64,000 bases of DNA from Harmothoe impar (lineage: Eukaryota > Annelida > Polychaeta > Phyllodocida > Polynoidae). Where the stretch lies: positions 17,084,618-17,148,617 of the forward strand of contig OX381714.1 in the NCBI GenBank assembly GCA_947462335.1, read 5' to 3'. The position numbers and the translations under genes are program-made. Of the stretch, positions 34,150-45,539 are shown piece by piece. Within the stretch, counting starts at the first letter, position 1. Each line of letters starts with the position of its first letter. The notes beneath the pieces were generated by a model. The model was not told where the DNA came from. It did not search any database and saw nothing but the letters and a program-made list of their open reading frames with translations.

Positions 34150-35015
34150 TTGAAATGCCATACACTGTCTATCATTGGATGCTTGTTCAATGTCAGGACC
34201 ACTTTGGTGGAGTCTAGGTTTAATACATTAGCTCTACATTGTAAGTGTCTCCTGCTATCAGCCCCATCCCTCACCCCTGGGGGACACCTCATATATATAG
34301 ACCAGGTGGACACCAGGACTAATCCCACCCCAATACACAGCAGTCACAGAAGCGGCTGACATCTGTCAATGCGGATGAAAGAGCAGGCTTTTTTAGAAAT
34401 CACCTTAATGGGAATCTGCCAGCAGAGATGATGAATAGTACTCATGGACTTGCTGTATACATTGATAACCAGGAAGCTATAGAATATGCATCTCAAAGTG
34501 CTATATATATTTGATGCTATAGTTGTTGAAGGCTACAAATATAACATTCTTCAAGCATTCCTAACAAAATAACAGAAGGGTATGAGGCATCTTTTTTCTG
34601 CTTTCAAATTAGTAAATAATTATTTGGGTTTTAATATTATCAATATTTTAAATGTACTTGAAAGACACATCCAGGTATGGCACACTTACATTTAAACCTA
34701 ATGACTGACTACTACATTGACTCTTGACAAAGGAGCCAAAACAACAAATATCACCAAGACTGACTTACTGATTTTGTATTACAATGAGCAGCAATTTCAA
34801 ACAATGTTCCAATACACGGGAAGTGGATAAAGGTCTGTTTTCAGAGTCCCTGAGGTCCCATAATGTTCAACAGGCTGCTGTATAATGGGCTTGATGCAGG
34901 AGGATGGGTTCATCACTGGTGGCTGCTTCTGTCACCCCCATGTGATTATGGTGTTGTGCCCCTGGGTGTAGTGGTGGGTAGGAGTGATACTGGGCTCATT
35001 ACCAGCCTCAGGCAC
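34150..35015. repeat. Inverse counterpart of 9990-11175
   Basis: 34165-34375 carries GTGTCTCCTGCTATCAGCCC and GACCAGGTGGACACCAGGAC. 34845-35015 carries CAGAGTCCCTGAGG-type, GGGTTCATCACTGGTGGCTG and GGTAGGAGTGATACTGGGCT. Both are reverse complements, in reversed order, of blocks at 9990-11080. Confidence 0.6.
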
Positions 35016-36780
35016 CCATATATGTATACCATCCAGGATCTGGTGTATGTCTGTTGGATATCTCTAAAGCTAGAAGATCAACTACACTGGTGCAACACTT
35101 TCTTTTTGTACTTACATAGAGGTGACCATATTCTACATATAAATATCACTTGCATACACATAAATATTACTGGAGCAACACCAATTTGTCGATACGCTGG
35201 CACGACATCACTCTACTTATGCCCAAGTCCTAAAAATTATACGTATACTTAAACCACCAGCAACATCAAGCCCCTGGTCATACATTTCACTCATTGATAG
35301 GCGTATAGAGCTTAAGTGTCGATTCAATGTACACAAAGCGGTGTTGGACCAATATATCTGGCATTCTGAAGAGCTAACATAACAGAACAAGTTATCACAT
35401 AGTCAATATTGTAAAAACAATAGCTTTCAAAAATGATATGTCCCGTCATGTAATGGCAAAAGATAAGTGGAATTCATATTTCCATTTCTGGAGATAAAAT
35501 CGGCATAAACGAAGGGCCAATAGTTTTCTGACCATAGTATAAAATTAACAGTGATGACTTTCAAGTTTGTGTAATTTCCCTTATACTAAACTATGCGTTT
35601 ATATGGACTTGTTGATTGAGATTTCTAATTAGCGAAGGTGCTAGTTCATTATGTTTTCCTTGTCGATTGATTTTAAACCTTAAAGTCTGTGTGGAAAGCA
35701 CCGTGCTGGGTGGAGCTTAGCTGGGGAGAGCCATCTCCCCGATATCTTCACATACAAATTGACAGCTGTCAAAAGGGATCAAGTATAATTAGAAAAAGGT
35801 GAGTGCATAGTATCTGAACTCAATATGAAACTATAGTAAGTGTAGGTGATGAAGGTGTACCCCTGATGGCTCATCCCCAGAGTGGAGTATGGTTACCTGC
35901 TATAGTATGCTGAACGTCAAGACAATTTGTTAAATGCCCTCAGCTTGTGCAACTGGATATGATATGAGGCTCCAGTACACTTTATTAGGATTCCAACCAA
36001 ATAGGAGGTAGTAAGAGCCTATCTGTTGCTGATATGCATTAAACATTATGTGCTATATGGGGATACACCTTGGAATCGACCATTGTGATCAAAACTTCCA
36101 GATTTCTTTGGTGTGATAATCCCCTCGAAGGATAAACTTATGCGTAGATTGAATTAAATGCATTAAAATCAAACATATATGTTTATGAATAAAATATGAA
36201 AAAAGCGTACTATAAGATATAAGAGCGATTCCAATACAGTGCAATTGAACGATCGTTGATACACAGATGTCGGTGAAGTAGCAATGCCAAGTGTATAGGT
36301 GGGTGTCGGGCCCATGCCATGCAACAATAGATGATGGGTAGTGTGCAATAACATGTTGGCATATACAATCATTGAAATAATATAACTAGTACTGTATGGC
36401 TCTGACCTACACCATACTTCCCCATTAACCTATACCTAATGAATGCATGAACACCAGGTCGACCAGTTTCGTCTTTGATATATTATCCATGATGGATTTC
36501 ATCACGGATTCCAATTTAAGGGATCGATGGGGCGGTCATATGGTCCATGTCCCACCACTCCCCGCCTGCTATGACATTTTCCACCCTCCAAGTAACGCCA
36601 AAGTTAAGGATATACTGTTGTGAACCCTTGCAACTTTTCCCCAAAGAAATTATAGCTCACGCTCAATGCTGTATGTCAAAGCAACTCACAAGTACCCGAT
36701 TAAAACAATTTTAACTATTTCGAAAGCATAATGGACATGACTAGTGAGGTGCGACTTGGCGGGATGTGACAGCATCTTCT
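35016..36780. other. Intergenic, mostly unrecognised
   Basis: 35880-35995 is a diverged copy of 32060-32190. No supported gene. Confidence 0.5.
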
Positions 36781-36819
36781 AATCATGCACTCTTATAAGT
36801 ACCAGTGTATGTGACAGGT

Positions 36820-37000
36820 AGGTGTGAAAACACACTTGGGCGCACAACATATTAGTCTCAATGACACCTGCCACTGGTGAGTGTCATGCTGTTGTCACAC
36901 CTCTATTCGTGCTGTCATAAACGTGTCACACATGTTCTCACACCTCTGTAGGTGTTGTCATTTAGTTGTCACAGGTGAGTGGTGGGAAGGTATAAGAAGG
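36820..37000 (+). promoter_or_regulatory. Candidate promoter with AGGTGTGA motif cluster
   Basis: The word AGGTGTGA (36820-36827) or its inverse TCACACCT (36895-36902, 36938-36945) occurs three times. Near variants occur at 36862-36869 (TGACACCT), 36950-36957 (AGGTGTTG) and downstream at about 37006. AGGTGTGA is the half-site bound by T-box factors. A TATA-like TATAAGAA lies at 36991-36998, about 55 bases before the first ATG of the putative 5' exon. The arrangement fits a promoter for the zinc-finger gene; activity is inferred. Confidence 0.45.
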
Positions 37001-37045
37001 GTTACAGGTGTAACTCTCACACACCAGCCTCTCTACCCTATACAC

Positions 37046-37568
37046 ATGGACACCACTACCACACCTTTACCGACTATAACTGTACAGGACTACATCCACC
37101 GAGGTGAGGACCTAAGAAACGTTGAGTTTCAGCACATTGGGAGTAAACTGAGTAATCCTAAAGACCCACCTACAACTCAGTGACTTATGGCAGTATTTTT
37201 AAAGGCGCACTGAACCCCCGACGTCATTTGCGTACAAAACTCGGCAGGGTTAGGTCCTGGGTTTAGTGCGCCTTTAAATACGAATGTTGTGTACCATTAT
37301 CAAATAAGAGTATAAGAAACATAAAGATTCCTCTATTTTTTATATTTGTATTTTGGTATGGTGTGTGGGTGGATATTTTCTTTTAGTTTTACCCCCCTTC
37401 TTCCCAAATACAAGCAATACAATACATGTACTTCTACTTCAGACCACGGTTCTAAGTTGCACACATACATGTAGTTCCCTTCAATACCATGAGGAAATAT
37501 AGTATTCAAGGTGTCGTTGTAGAGAATTAAGATGTTGTTCTAATTTGATTCACAGGCGAAAACATCTG
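37046..37568 (+). other. Putative 5' exon, intron and uORF of zinc-finger gene
   Basis: An ATG at 37046 opens 19 codons and then meets a good donor (GAG/GTGAGG; intron from 37104). A matching acceptor is TTGATTCACAG, ending at 37555. If spliced there, the frame continues only four more codons to TGA at 37566-37568. The exon would then carry a 23-codon upstream ORF, not the protein start. No transcript evidence is available to me. Confidence 0.4.
37198..37278. repeat. Hairpin: 20-bp inverted repeat within putative intron
   Basis: The left arm TTTAAAGGCGCACTGAACCC (37198-37217) and right arm GGGTTTAGTGCGCCTTTAAA (37259-37278) are complementary except at one position, with a 41-base loop. It may be a tiny MITE or a structured RNA segment. 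Confidence 0.85.
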
Positions 37569-37598
37569 AGCAGGTTCAATTACAATTGAAGACACAAT

Positions 37599-38771
37599 AT
37601 GTTAAGAGAACAAAATACGCCGACTGACACTGATTATGCTAGCGGCATGAAAGACATCAAACGGGTGAAGTCGTTACTAGAAGATGGACATGGGTGTCTT
37701 CCCCCAGAACAGCGTGAAGAAAAACCTTTGTCGTTGTCTGTCCTGCAGAGACGATCTACCCCCTGCCTTCCCAGTCAACCACACTCCATAGGACAGCCAA
37801 ATGGCTTTATACCAGATCATCACAGTTTAACTCCTGACAGAAAAGCCAGATTTCTGTGCAGTTGTATTAAAGAAGAGCCGTGTGTATGTGATTCAGCACA
37901 GGACATCAAACACCAACACCCACCTACACTACTTAGTGTAGATACACCGTCTCAGTTTGTAGCATTAACACATTATAAAACATCCACATCTCTATCGGTG
38001 TCTTCTTGTACCCAAACGGCTGTGGGAGGAAGTGATCAAAGTACAAGTTCAGAAGACTGGGCCCATACCTGTGTGTTGTGTCGGGCAGGGTTTGACAGCT
38101 GGGAGGGACTCAGTGTGCACCTACAGACTCATGGTGTGCTCACTCACCATGAGCAGCTCACAGGGCAGCTCACACAACGGGAACAGGATGGTATAGAAAG
38201 TGCCCTAAATACACACATGGTGACATATAGCACTGACAACCCCCACACAAGTCCTGCGTTACATTATACTGCCACAGTCACATCCGATCATACGATACCT
38301 ATGATGACAAACACCGGTGTAAAACCCAATACGTGTTATATATGCAGCAGGTCGTTTTCCAGGGGAAGTCATTTAAAGAGACACATGATGATTCACACAG
38401 GAGAGAAACCTTATGAGTGCTCTGTCTGTGGTTATCGTTACAGAATACGGGAACATCTTAACAGTCACATGAGAACGCACACAGGAGAGAGACCTTACGA
38501 GTGTTCTCAATGTGGTAGACGGTTCAGCCAGGCAAGTTACTTGACGAGACACCAGAGGGCCCACAAAGGGGAGAAACCTTACATGTGTTCTGAATGTAAT
38601 AGAGCGTTTGTATGGCCGGGTGACTTAAGGAGACACATGAAGAACCACACAGGGGAGACACCTTACACATGTTCTCAATGTGGTAGGCATTTTACACGTA
38701 AAGGTAGCCTTATGGGACACATGAGGACACACATCTTACAGACGTCGGCAGCAAGAGACAATTATCCATGA
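37599..38771 (+). CDS. C2H2 zinc-finger protein, six fingers, 390 aa
   Basis: Predicted nuclear DNA-binding protein, probably a transcription factor. The N-terminal 150 residues are low in recognisable domains and include a Cys-rich patch (87-97) and an IKEEP sequence that fits a SUMO-acceptor motif. A lone finger lies at 158-178 (CVLC...HLQTH). Five tandem fingers start at Cys 246, 274, 302, 330 and 358, each C-x2-C-x12-H-x3-H, with 28-residue spacing and TGEKP, TGERP, KGEKP and TGETP linkers. This is the classic arrangement for reading contiguous base triplets. It ends 12 residues after the last His. The start is chosen because an in-frame TGA lies four codons upstream and this is the next ATG. 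All fingers lie in one exon. No KRAB, BTB or SCAN domain is visible. The exact orthologue is not recognisable from fingers alone. Confidence 0.9.
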   Translation: MLREQNTPTDTDYASGMKDIKRVKSLLEDGHGCLPPEQREEKPLSLSVLQRRSTPCLPSQPHSIGQPNGFIPDHHSLTPDRKARFLCSCIKEEPCVCDSAQDIKHQHPPTLLSVDTPSQFVALTHYKTSTSLSVSSCTQTAVGGSDQSTSSEDWAHTCVLCRAGFDSWEGLSVHLQTHGVLTHHEQLTGQLTQREQDGIESALNTHMVTYSTDNPHTSPALHYTATVTSDHTIPMMTNTGVKPNTCYICSRSFSRGSHLKRHMMIHTGEKPYECSVCGYRYRIREHLNSHMRTHTGERPYECSQCGRRFSQASYLTRHQRAHKGEKPYMCSECNRAFVWPGDLRRHMKNHTGETPYTCSQCGRHFTRKGSLMGHMRTHILQTSAARDNYP

Positions 38772-39099
38772 ACAGACTATTGGACGACTGGCATTTGCAT
38801 AATCATATACTTCATGTTCCATCCTGCAACTAAGTTTTGTCGTATAGATTTATAGTGCTCCAATATAAAGACAGTTTATTAAATTGAGCGATTGGCCCTC
38901 TTGTCTAAGTAAGTTTGACAATTGCCGTGTTAGTTAAGTGGCTTCACGTCACGTATAGACAATAACATATTTTAACTGGCACCGTCTTCCATAACAGGGA
39001 TGGATTTACTTGACTATAATTATTACATATGACTACATCATATCTGATAAAAAAATAATTGCACTAAAATCTAACTAAACGACAGACAACTCTCAATTC
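38772..39099. other. 3' flank of the zinc-finger gene
   Basis: AT-rich. No canonical AATAAA is seen close to the stop; AATATAAAG near 38862 is the nearest variant. Confidence 0.4.
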
Positions 39100-39480
39100 A
39101 AATTTTATTGAATGAGACACTAATCATAGGAGACGTGCAGAACTGTGTCTATATATGACTGAAGGAAGGATACAGAGAATGCAATAATGTCTAGAAGGAT
39201 GAAAAAAAGTATAATTTAAAAAAAACCTGCTCAGTCAATCTATCTCTGAATACAAATGATGTAATTTATTGTGACAGTCCTTATCTGTGGCTTACATGTT
39301 ATTAGAGTTGTCGACTCCATAATTGTGAATTGCTGTAGATTGCATTGCCTCGGCCGGATACGGTTTAATGAGAAGTTACACAAATACAGTTCCGATGTTC
39401 TCATATAGCATTGTGGTAATGTGAGTGGCTGTGGATTACATTTCGTCATGAACTGCTTCTTTATGTTATGGGATATAGAT
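39100..39480 (+). repeat. Dispersed repeat family F, copy 1
   Basis: Diverged direct relative of 40810-41310, sharing ATAGGAGAC-TGCAGA-like, GAATACAAATGATGTAAT-like, TGGCTTACAT-TTA, GATGTTCTCATA and AATGTGAGT-GCTGT landmarks. Confidence 0.55.
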
Positions 39481-39937
39481 CTTTATAGTCCCATTTCCTT
39501 TATGACTATCTGACATTTGCTGAGATGGGGTTGATGGAGGGTTGTGTTAGCATGGTATTAACATGATCTATAACACGCTATGCTGTTTGAGACATCTTTC
39601 TGATTCGTCATTCCTTCTAATAGGACACATTCCCTGACTCTTGTATTAGCCATTCTAGCTTGATGGATGATACATGAAAACTTGTTATTGAATACAAATT
39701 AAATTTTGGGGTATATATAGACTTATGCTGGCGCGGTAGCCAATGGCGTTCTGGGGCTGCTGGTACAGGTAGCCCAGAGCTGAAATGGTTAGTGTCCACC
39801 TTTGAATACAGGTACTGCAAATATGCTCGGTCATGTTGTGACAATGAGAAAGAAATGCTTGCCAGATAGTGGCAAGTATACATACTAGGCATAAGTGACA
39901 TAGTTCTGCACTTAAAGATCTCCCATTAGTGATGGAG
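39481..39937. other. Intergenic, nothing recognised
   Basis: No supported gene. Confidence 0.5.
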
Positions 39938-40160
39938 TTACATCATTGCCAGACTATGGAGATTCTCCTCGCTATTATAGTGTACCTTAGATCACTTAAT
40001 TCTGGCTGCCACCTCTCATACCCAACACTCAGTGATAGCTATTACACTGGGTTCATTGTGCTTTTATCACATGATAGAACACATGAAAGTACCCTTTTGT
40101 CGCCCACTTCTGACGTTGTTAACAACCCTCTATTGTCACCCATGTATTTTATTTCCTCTT
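39938..40160 (+). repeat. Dispersed repeat family E, copy 2
   Basis: Direct copy of 33147-33365 starting CATCATTGCCAGACTATGGA and ending after CCCTTTTGTCGCCCA, with moderate divergence. Confidence 0.75.
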
Positions 40161-40809
40161 TTCCTGCCAGCTACATGACAATGCTGCAGAAGGCTGTTTT
40201 CAAACTCAATCTGAAAGTTAATCATGGTCGCCCTCATATTCAGACTAAAGAACGTACATGATTGTATTGTGCCCAATAACAGGAAATTGGAATGTGGAAG
40301 AGATTGGACGAGATGCTTCCGATAAGAAACATTGATCTTCACAATTTTACATACAATGGAATGCAACATACAGTATAGTACTAGGCCTGATTTGTCAACT
40401 TTAGAAATAAAAATTTATTTAATCTGTCAGTGTCTGGTTTTGTAAGATATTGCCACTTTGAGTAGTCTAGGTTGATTCCAATCCTTTAAAATAATACCCA
40501 GTATCATAATTTTGTGGTAAGATTTAATATAGTAATGGTTACGCGTTATATCTGTCCACGTTTATAGAATAGGGTCCAGTGTGCATGAAGAAAATAGAAC
40601 TCTTACTTGATAAGCAAGGTTCCTATATCATGGGTAATCTAGCCTATAGGCCCACTGTGCATGTACTACGGCCATATTCTTCACCAAGGCACATAACTAT
40701 TTGACTTTGTTCCAATAACTATTAGCTTTAATTTAAATGTAAGTATAGATGCCAACGTTGGAATGAATATCTACCTATAATACATGACATTAAAAGAACA
40801 AATCAGCCA
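40161..40809. other. Intergenic, nothing recognised
   Basis: No supported gene. Confidence 0.55.
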
Positions 40810-41310
40810 GTCTGAGATTTGAAGTGAAACAATAATGATAGGAGACATTCAGATGCGTCCTGTAATTAAAGGGAGACTATAGAATGTCATCAGATAATGA
40901 AATACCATAATGAATGATAAGATGAGCGCGGTCATACAATTGCTGAGTGCAAATGGTGTAATTCAACCTGACAGTCGGAGTCTCTGGCTTACATGACATT
41001 AGTTAACCAGGTCTTAATTGAAAATGAGTATAAATTGAATGGCTTCATTAATGTCTCTAGATATTGTCTAATTAAATTATCACAAACACTGTTGCAATTG
41101 ATGTTCTCATACTGTCGATATATTTATTCCGCGCTGTATATACACAGTGATACAAATGGAAAATCTGTAAACATAATATTATGTGCATCATGAATATTTG
41201 TCGCAGGAAATTGTGCCTGTGGGGAAATCTTAAAAAACTATGTTTAGAGTAGTGACAATGTGAGTTGCTGTATATTATGTGGCTTGACCTATTGCCTCTT
41301 GCTATTGTTG
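40810..41310 (+). repeat. Dispersed repeat family F, copy 2
   Basis: Diverged direct relative of 39100-39480, with the same ordered landmarks and an extra segment in its last third. Confidence 0.55.
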
Positions 41311-41315
41311 AGTAT

Positions 41316-41650
41316 ACCCCAGCAAACTGGGGTGATCCCTGGCCATGACTGGTGATGCATGGTGACTATTATTTGAGTGATCACACACTGAGTGACAATG
41401 CGCCACTGCTGGTGAGTCTCACTCAGCATGGCGACTCATCACTCGTCTCGCCACTGTGGTGATCACACGCTGAGTGACAATGCGCCACTCCTGGTGAGTC
41501 TCACTCAGCATGGCGAGATATCACTCATCTCGCCACTGTGGTGATCACACGCTGAGTGACAATGCGCCACTCCTGGTGGGTCTCACTCAGCATGGTGACT
41601 TTTCACTCATTTCCCAACTGTGGTGAGCTCACTCAGCATCACCAGGATAT
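41316..41650. repeat. CCCAG-ended element with 82-bp tandem units
   Basis: Begins with a CCCCAGCAAACTGGGG hairpin, then about three tandem units of 82 bases starting at 41377, 41459 and 41541 (GTGATCACAC, CTGAGTGACAATGCGCCACT, CACTCAGCATGGCGA). A matching right terminus is not seen here. Degenerate words of the same kind recur at 42045-42175. Confidence 0.8.
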
Positions 41651-42814
41651 TAGCATTGCAGGTATACTGCTTGTATTTTGCAGAGGGGGAATAGAAGTTG
41701 ATGTTGATTTCATTGATATTATCGCACATATGGACCAGATTTTTACATGATTATAATCATTATGAAAATGTGCACATCATGATAGCCAACAATATGATTT
41801 TAGATTAAGATTTAAGACAGAAAATACAATTTTCCTTTGTCTATGGGACTTAACACTGAAATGAAATTGTCTACATTTTACATAGTATATAGACATTGAT
41901 CAGCCTTGCTCTAACAAGAATAGGAAAGTATGATATCCAGTGACCATCATGGTATCATATAATCATGAGTAACAAGTAAGGATTTACAACAGTATTGTAA
42001 AACATTCTTGCATTTAGTGATAAAAGGGGAACTTTCTTTGTCTGACCAGCATGACAGCTCTCACTCAGCATGGCACATCATCACTCACGGTCGCCAACAT
42101 GGTTCTCACTCACTGAGTGACTAGGCGCCACTCGTGGTGAGTCTCACTCAGGATGGCGCATGATCACTCACGGTCACACACATCCTGGTTTCCTGAGTTC
42201 TGATTGGTCCATTTCAAATTTCCCGCCCTTTCTTTGTTCTCAGTGGAAACTTCTAGCATTCACAACAGACAGGCAGAGACTGGCAAGGAGAACAGATGTG
42301 AGGTGGGTTGTCCTATATAGCGATCTAACGTGATAGGTAGCGCCATCTGTGAAACTGAGGCAGGCCAAACGTGGAACTAAACTGAGCTGCTGCACTTGTT
42401 TCTGGTCCGTGAGGGAACTTCCTGGAAGGCCTCTGGGCATGTAGATCTCTCTTTGTGTAGTTTATTTTATGGTGTCATATGTCACGAATTATTTGTCATT
42501 AATGCATCTGCGATGCTGCAACTGGCAGATAATCCTAAATTGGTGGTCCTTTCAGAAGGATGAATGTTGGGACCTCCCATATTAGAAATAAACAGAGTTT
42601 GATCTCATGCATATCCACGCCACTCCCCCTTTTTCACTCAGCTTCGTCTGCTAGACTAGAGTCTAGACTAGCAGTGCAACTGACTTAGTGTAGACTTTGC
42701 ATGGGCTTTCCAAGGAAAAGGCCAGAGAAGGAACATTGACATTTTTGATAAATGGCAATAACCTTTACCCAGATGGAGACCCCCCCCCCTCCCCCTATCG
42801 AAACCTCCAGTGTA
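41651..42814. other. Intergenic with degenerate minisatellite remnants
   Basis: 42045-42175 contains CACTCAGCATGGC, CACTGAGTGACTAGGCGCCA and TCACTCACGGTC words related to the 82-bp units upstream. A C-run lies at 42781-42789. No supported gene. Confidence 0.5.
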
Positions 42815-43174
42815 AGGGCCCCAGACGGGGGGATGCTGTGTCACTTGTCGATTTTAAGAAATGCCAATGTCCCTTGTCGATTTTAAGAAATGCCAATGTC
42901 CCTTGTCGATTTTAAGAAAAGGGTCTTGTCACTTGTCACTGACACTGTAAAATTGTCACTAGGTCTCATGTCACTTGTCGATTTTATGAGTTTGAGTTTT
43001 GAGTTTTGAAAGAAGTTTATTGACACAAATATTCACAACATGTTGCGCTTTTCAATATCGAGTCAGTATGTGATAAATAACTTAAATTATGTCATTCGTC
43101 GAATCTAAGAAATAGGTCTTGTCCCTTGTCACTAGGCTCATGTCGATTTGTCGATTTTACTCGTCTGGGGCCCT
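42815..43174. mobile_element. 360-bp MITE with internal 29-bp repeats
   Basis: The termini AGGGCCCCAGACG and CGTCTGGGGCCCT are exact inverses. Inside the left end are three tandem 29-base units (TTGTCGATTTTAAGAAATGC at 42845, 42874, 42903), and CTTGTCACTAGG words recur to the right. A GAGTTTT repeat followed by TTTATTG at 43005-43025 looks like the reversed tail of a small retroposon inserted inside. Confidence 0.8.
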
Positions 43175-43479
43175 AGAGTAGTGCACCGCCAACCCAATCG
43201 ATTTTTGGGCTCCCCCCCTCAGGCGGTTTGAAATTGATAGTAGCTAACCCGTTTTACCTATAGTAATCGGGAGGGTTTTTTTTGCTAAAAAAGTATGACA
43301 TTTATTTGGTCCCCTCCCGCCAATCCACCACTTAACCCCCCCCCCCCCCCCCCATCGTTAAAAAATTACCACTCCCTTTAATAGTTCAAACATCTATCTA
43401 GTCGGGCATAGATCTAGATTGATATGACACAAAACCAAACGCTGTCAAATTCATTTTTGCGGTATTTATTTATCAAAAG
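43175..43479. other. Intergenic with C-homopolymer
   Basis: A run of C of about 16 bases lies at 43339-43354. No gene. Confidence 0.6.
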
Positions 43480-43730
43480 GGCCGTTCTCCACACTACTGA
43501 ATCTCATTCTCCACTGTGACGTCATTATGATACCTATGAACCAAATCATATAATGCATAGTTTGATAGTATAATCACATCAAATAATCAGAGATCCACCT
43601 CAATCAGGGTGAACTCATGCTTTCTCCACCCATGGTGCCATGGATGGCCTCACGATTGTGTGATACAATCCAAGGCACCACTCTTGAAGAAACCAGTGTG
43701 AACCGCTGTCTATGTACGTACATGAAAAAT
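43480..43730 (+). repeat. Dispersed repeat family D, copy 2
   Basis: Diverged direct relative of 30855-31145. Its end keeps a hairpin-like GGTGCCATGGAT...ATCCAAGGCACC block. Confidence 0.6.
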
Positions 43731-43868
43731 TAATCTACACAAAGTTTTGGCTTATTTACTCTATGAAGGGTGTCGTTTCTCAATGGTAGTTAACCATACA
43801 AATACAGACATCGGCAATTGAATGTGGAGCTCTGCAATTGATGGAATTTGACGAACAGAAACAGTTTC

Positions 43869-44095
43869 TAGGCCGATTTTGCAAATTGCGCAAATTTGCG
43901 GATGTCCACAAATGTATTTATGGAGCTCCGCAAATATATGCGGATGTCCGCAACCATATATGGAGCTCCGTATTTGTATGCTTAAGAACTAAAAACTATT
44001 CCCATATATATTTGCGCACCTCCATAAATATATGGAGAGTGTATTTACCAACCTCCGCAAATTTGCGGACCTCCGCATATTTGTGCATAAACAGC
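43869..44095. repeat. Palindrome-rich element of TTTGCGGA words
   Basis: CAAATTTGCGGATGTCC and similar words on the left face inverted GGACCTCCGCATATTTG words on the right, with GGAGCTCCG palindromes between. Both arms contain CGCAAATTTGCG, itself a palindrome. This looks like a decayed foldback or MITE. No target duplication found. Confidence 0.6.
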
Positions 44096-44873
44096 ATCCA
44101 AGTGGCTAAAGTTGTTAATAATTGCTCACCTTTTTTTTCTGCTTGTATAGGGGTGTCATTGACATTATAATCCTTTCTATTGTGTTATTTCACTATTTTA
44201 GTCTCAATCTTTTGATCATATTGATTTATATGAATACACAACTGTGAAAATCTACTTGTAAATGTACTACTATGTACTGGGAATATGTAACATTGATTTA
44301 TATTCCCTTTGCATCATTTGACATGATGAAAATAAAACCTCAACCATTTGTCTAACAAATTCTACAAGGGGAGGATTTCAATTGTTTTTTTACCATATGA
44401 CAAGATAACACAACGCCAAAGATTAAATTTTATTTCATTAAATCCCTGGAATGTGGAACCCTGCATGGCACATGCTCGTCCCTTGCTGACGCTCGTCCCT
44501 CACACATGATTGTTCCTGGCATGCGTGCATCCCTGGCAGGCTCTCATCTCTGGTAGATGTTAGTTTCTGGGATAACAAACAAAGTACTTTAAATGTGTGC
44601 AAAGATTTAAGTAGATTATTTGTTCAACACCTGTGTGCTCCTGGTTTATTTGGGATTATACCAGCGGTGTCAGCTACTTTTTCTACTTAATTCACTGAAG
44701 GGAATAAATGATAAAAATATCAATTGGTTACCCGTTACCCAATATCCATGAGTTACTTGGTGACGAAAATTTATTTCAGTTCCTAATTTTATTACTCACT
44801 GACAGTTTTTTTGTTTTTTTTCATGACGAGTGAATGATATTAAACCCCACCCCTAACCTCCCTTGATACTTAG
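44096..44873. other. Intergenic up to the LTR element
   Basis: No gene. 44460-44580 has loosely repeated GCTCGTCCCT / CATCCCTGGCA words. The last four bases, TTAG (44870-44873), are the left copy of the LTR-element target duplication. Confidence 0.6.
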
Positions 44874-45539
44874 TGTAGCGATCCGCCTTACTCCTCTCAC
44901 CCTCACGCCGGTCTTGCCGGGCCTCCCGCCTGGTTACCCGGAGTTTCCCGGCAGAGCCCCAGGGTCACTGGGTACAGGCCCCCCTCCCCCCTGCTGCTGG
45001 TGGTGCTGGGTGCCTGGGACTCCCGGATTTGTGCCCACTGAACCTTGACCAGGGGCAGGTATATAAGGCCTGCCTGCCAGGACACCAGCAAGGTATTCCT
45101 TGAGGCTGGCTCATGCCAGTCCATAGAGTGCTACACAGCAGTGGGTCCTAGATCCCTGCTGTAGTCCCACTGTTGGAGCTGGGCTCCCTACAGGTTGGTT
45201 GCTGTCACATATATCTCCAAGTCTGGGAGATTGGTGTGACAGGTATACGCTCCACCCTTCCCAACTCCCATGATGGAGTGGGAACTGTTGGAGGAGCCTT
45301 TCTGTATGAAGCCAGCATAGCCCCAACTATAGAACCCCTATCCCCCATTCCTGTAGAAGTGGGGTTCTGAGGCATACATGAGTATGGGAGTGGGGAGTGA
45401 ACTGAAGTAATAAGACCTGAGAATATATCTCATTCTGTAACTGTGCTTGATCTATTGAAATAAAGAAATATAATTAATACAACCTATTCTTCGAATCTGT
45501 TGGCTCAGAATACAATCCCTGTATCCTGAACCAGTTACA
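44874..45539 (+). repeat. 5' LTR
   Basis: Starts TGTAGCGATCC and ends CCAGTTACA (TG...CA). A TATA box TATATAAGG lies at 45060-45068 and a poly(A) signal AATAAA at 45459-45464, giving the U3-R-U5 layout. It is identical to the 3' LTR except at position 45439. Confidence 0.95.
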
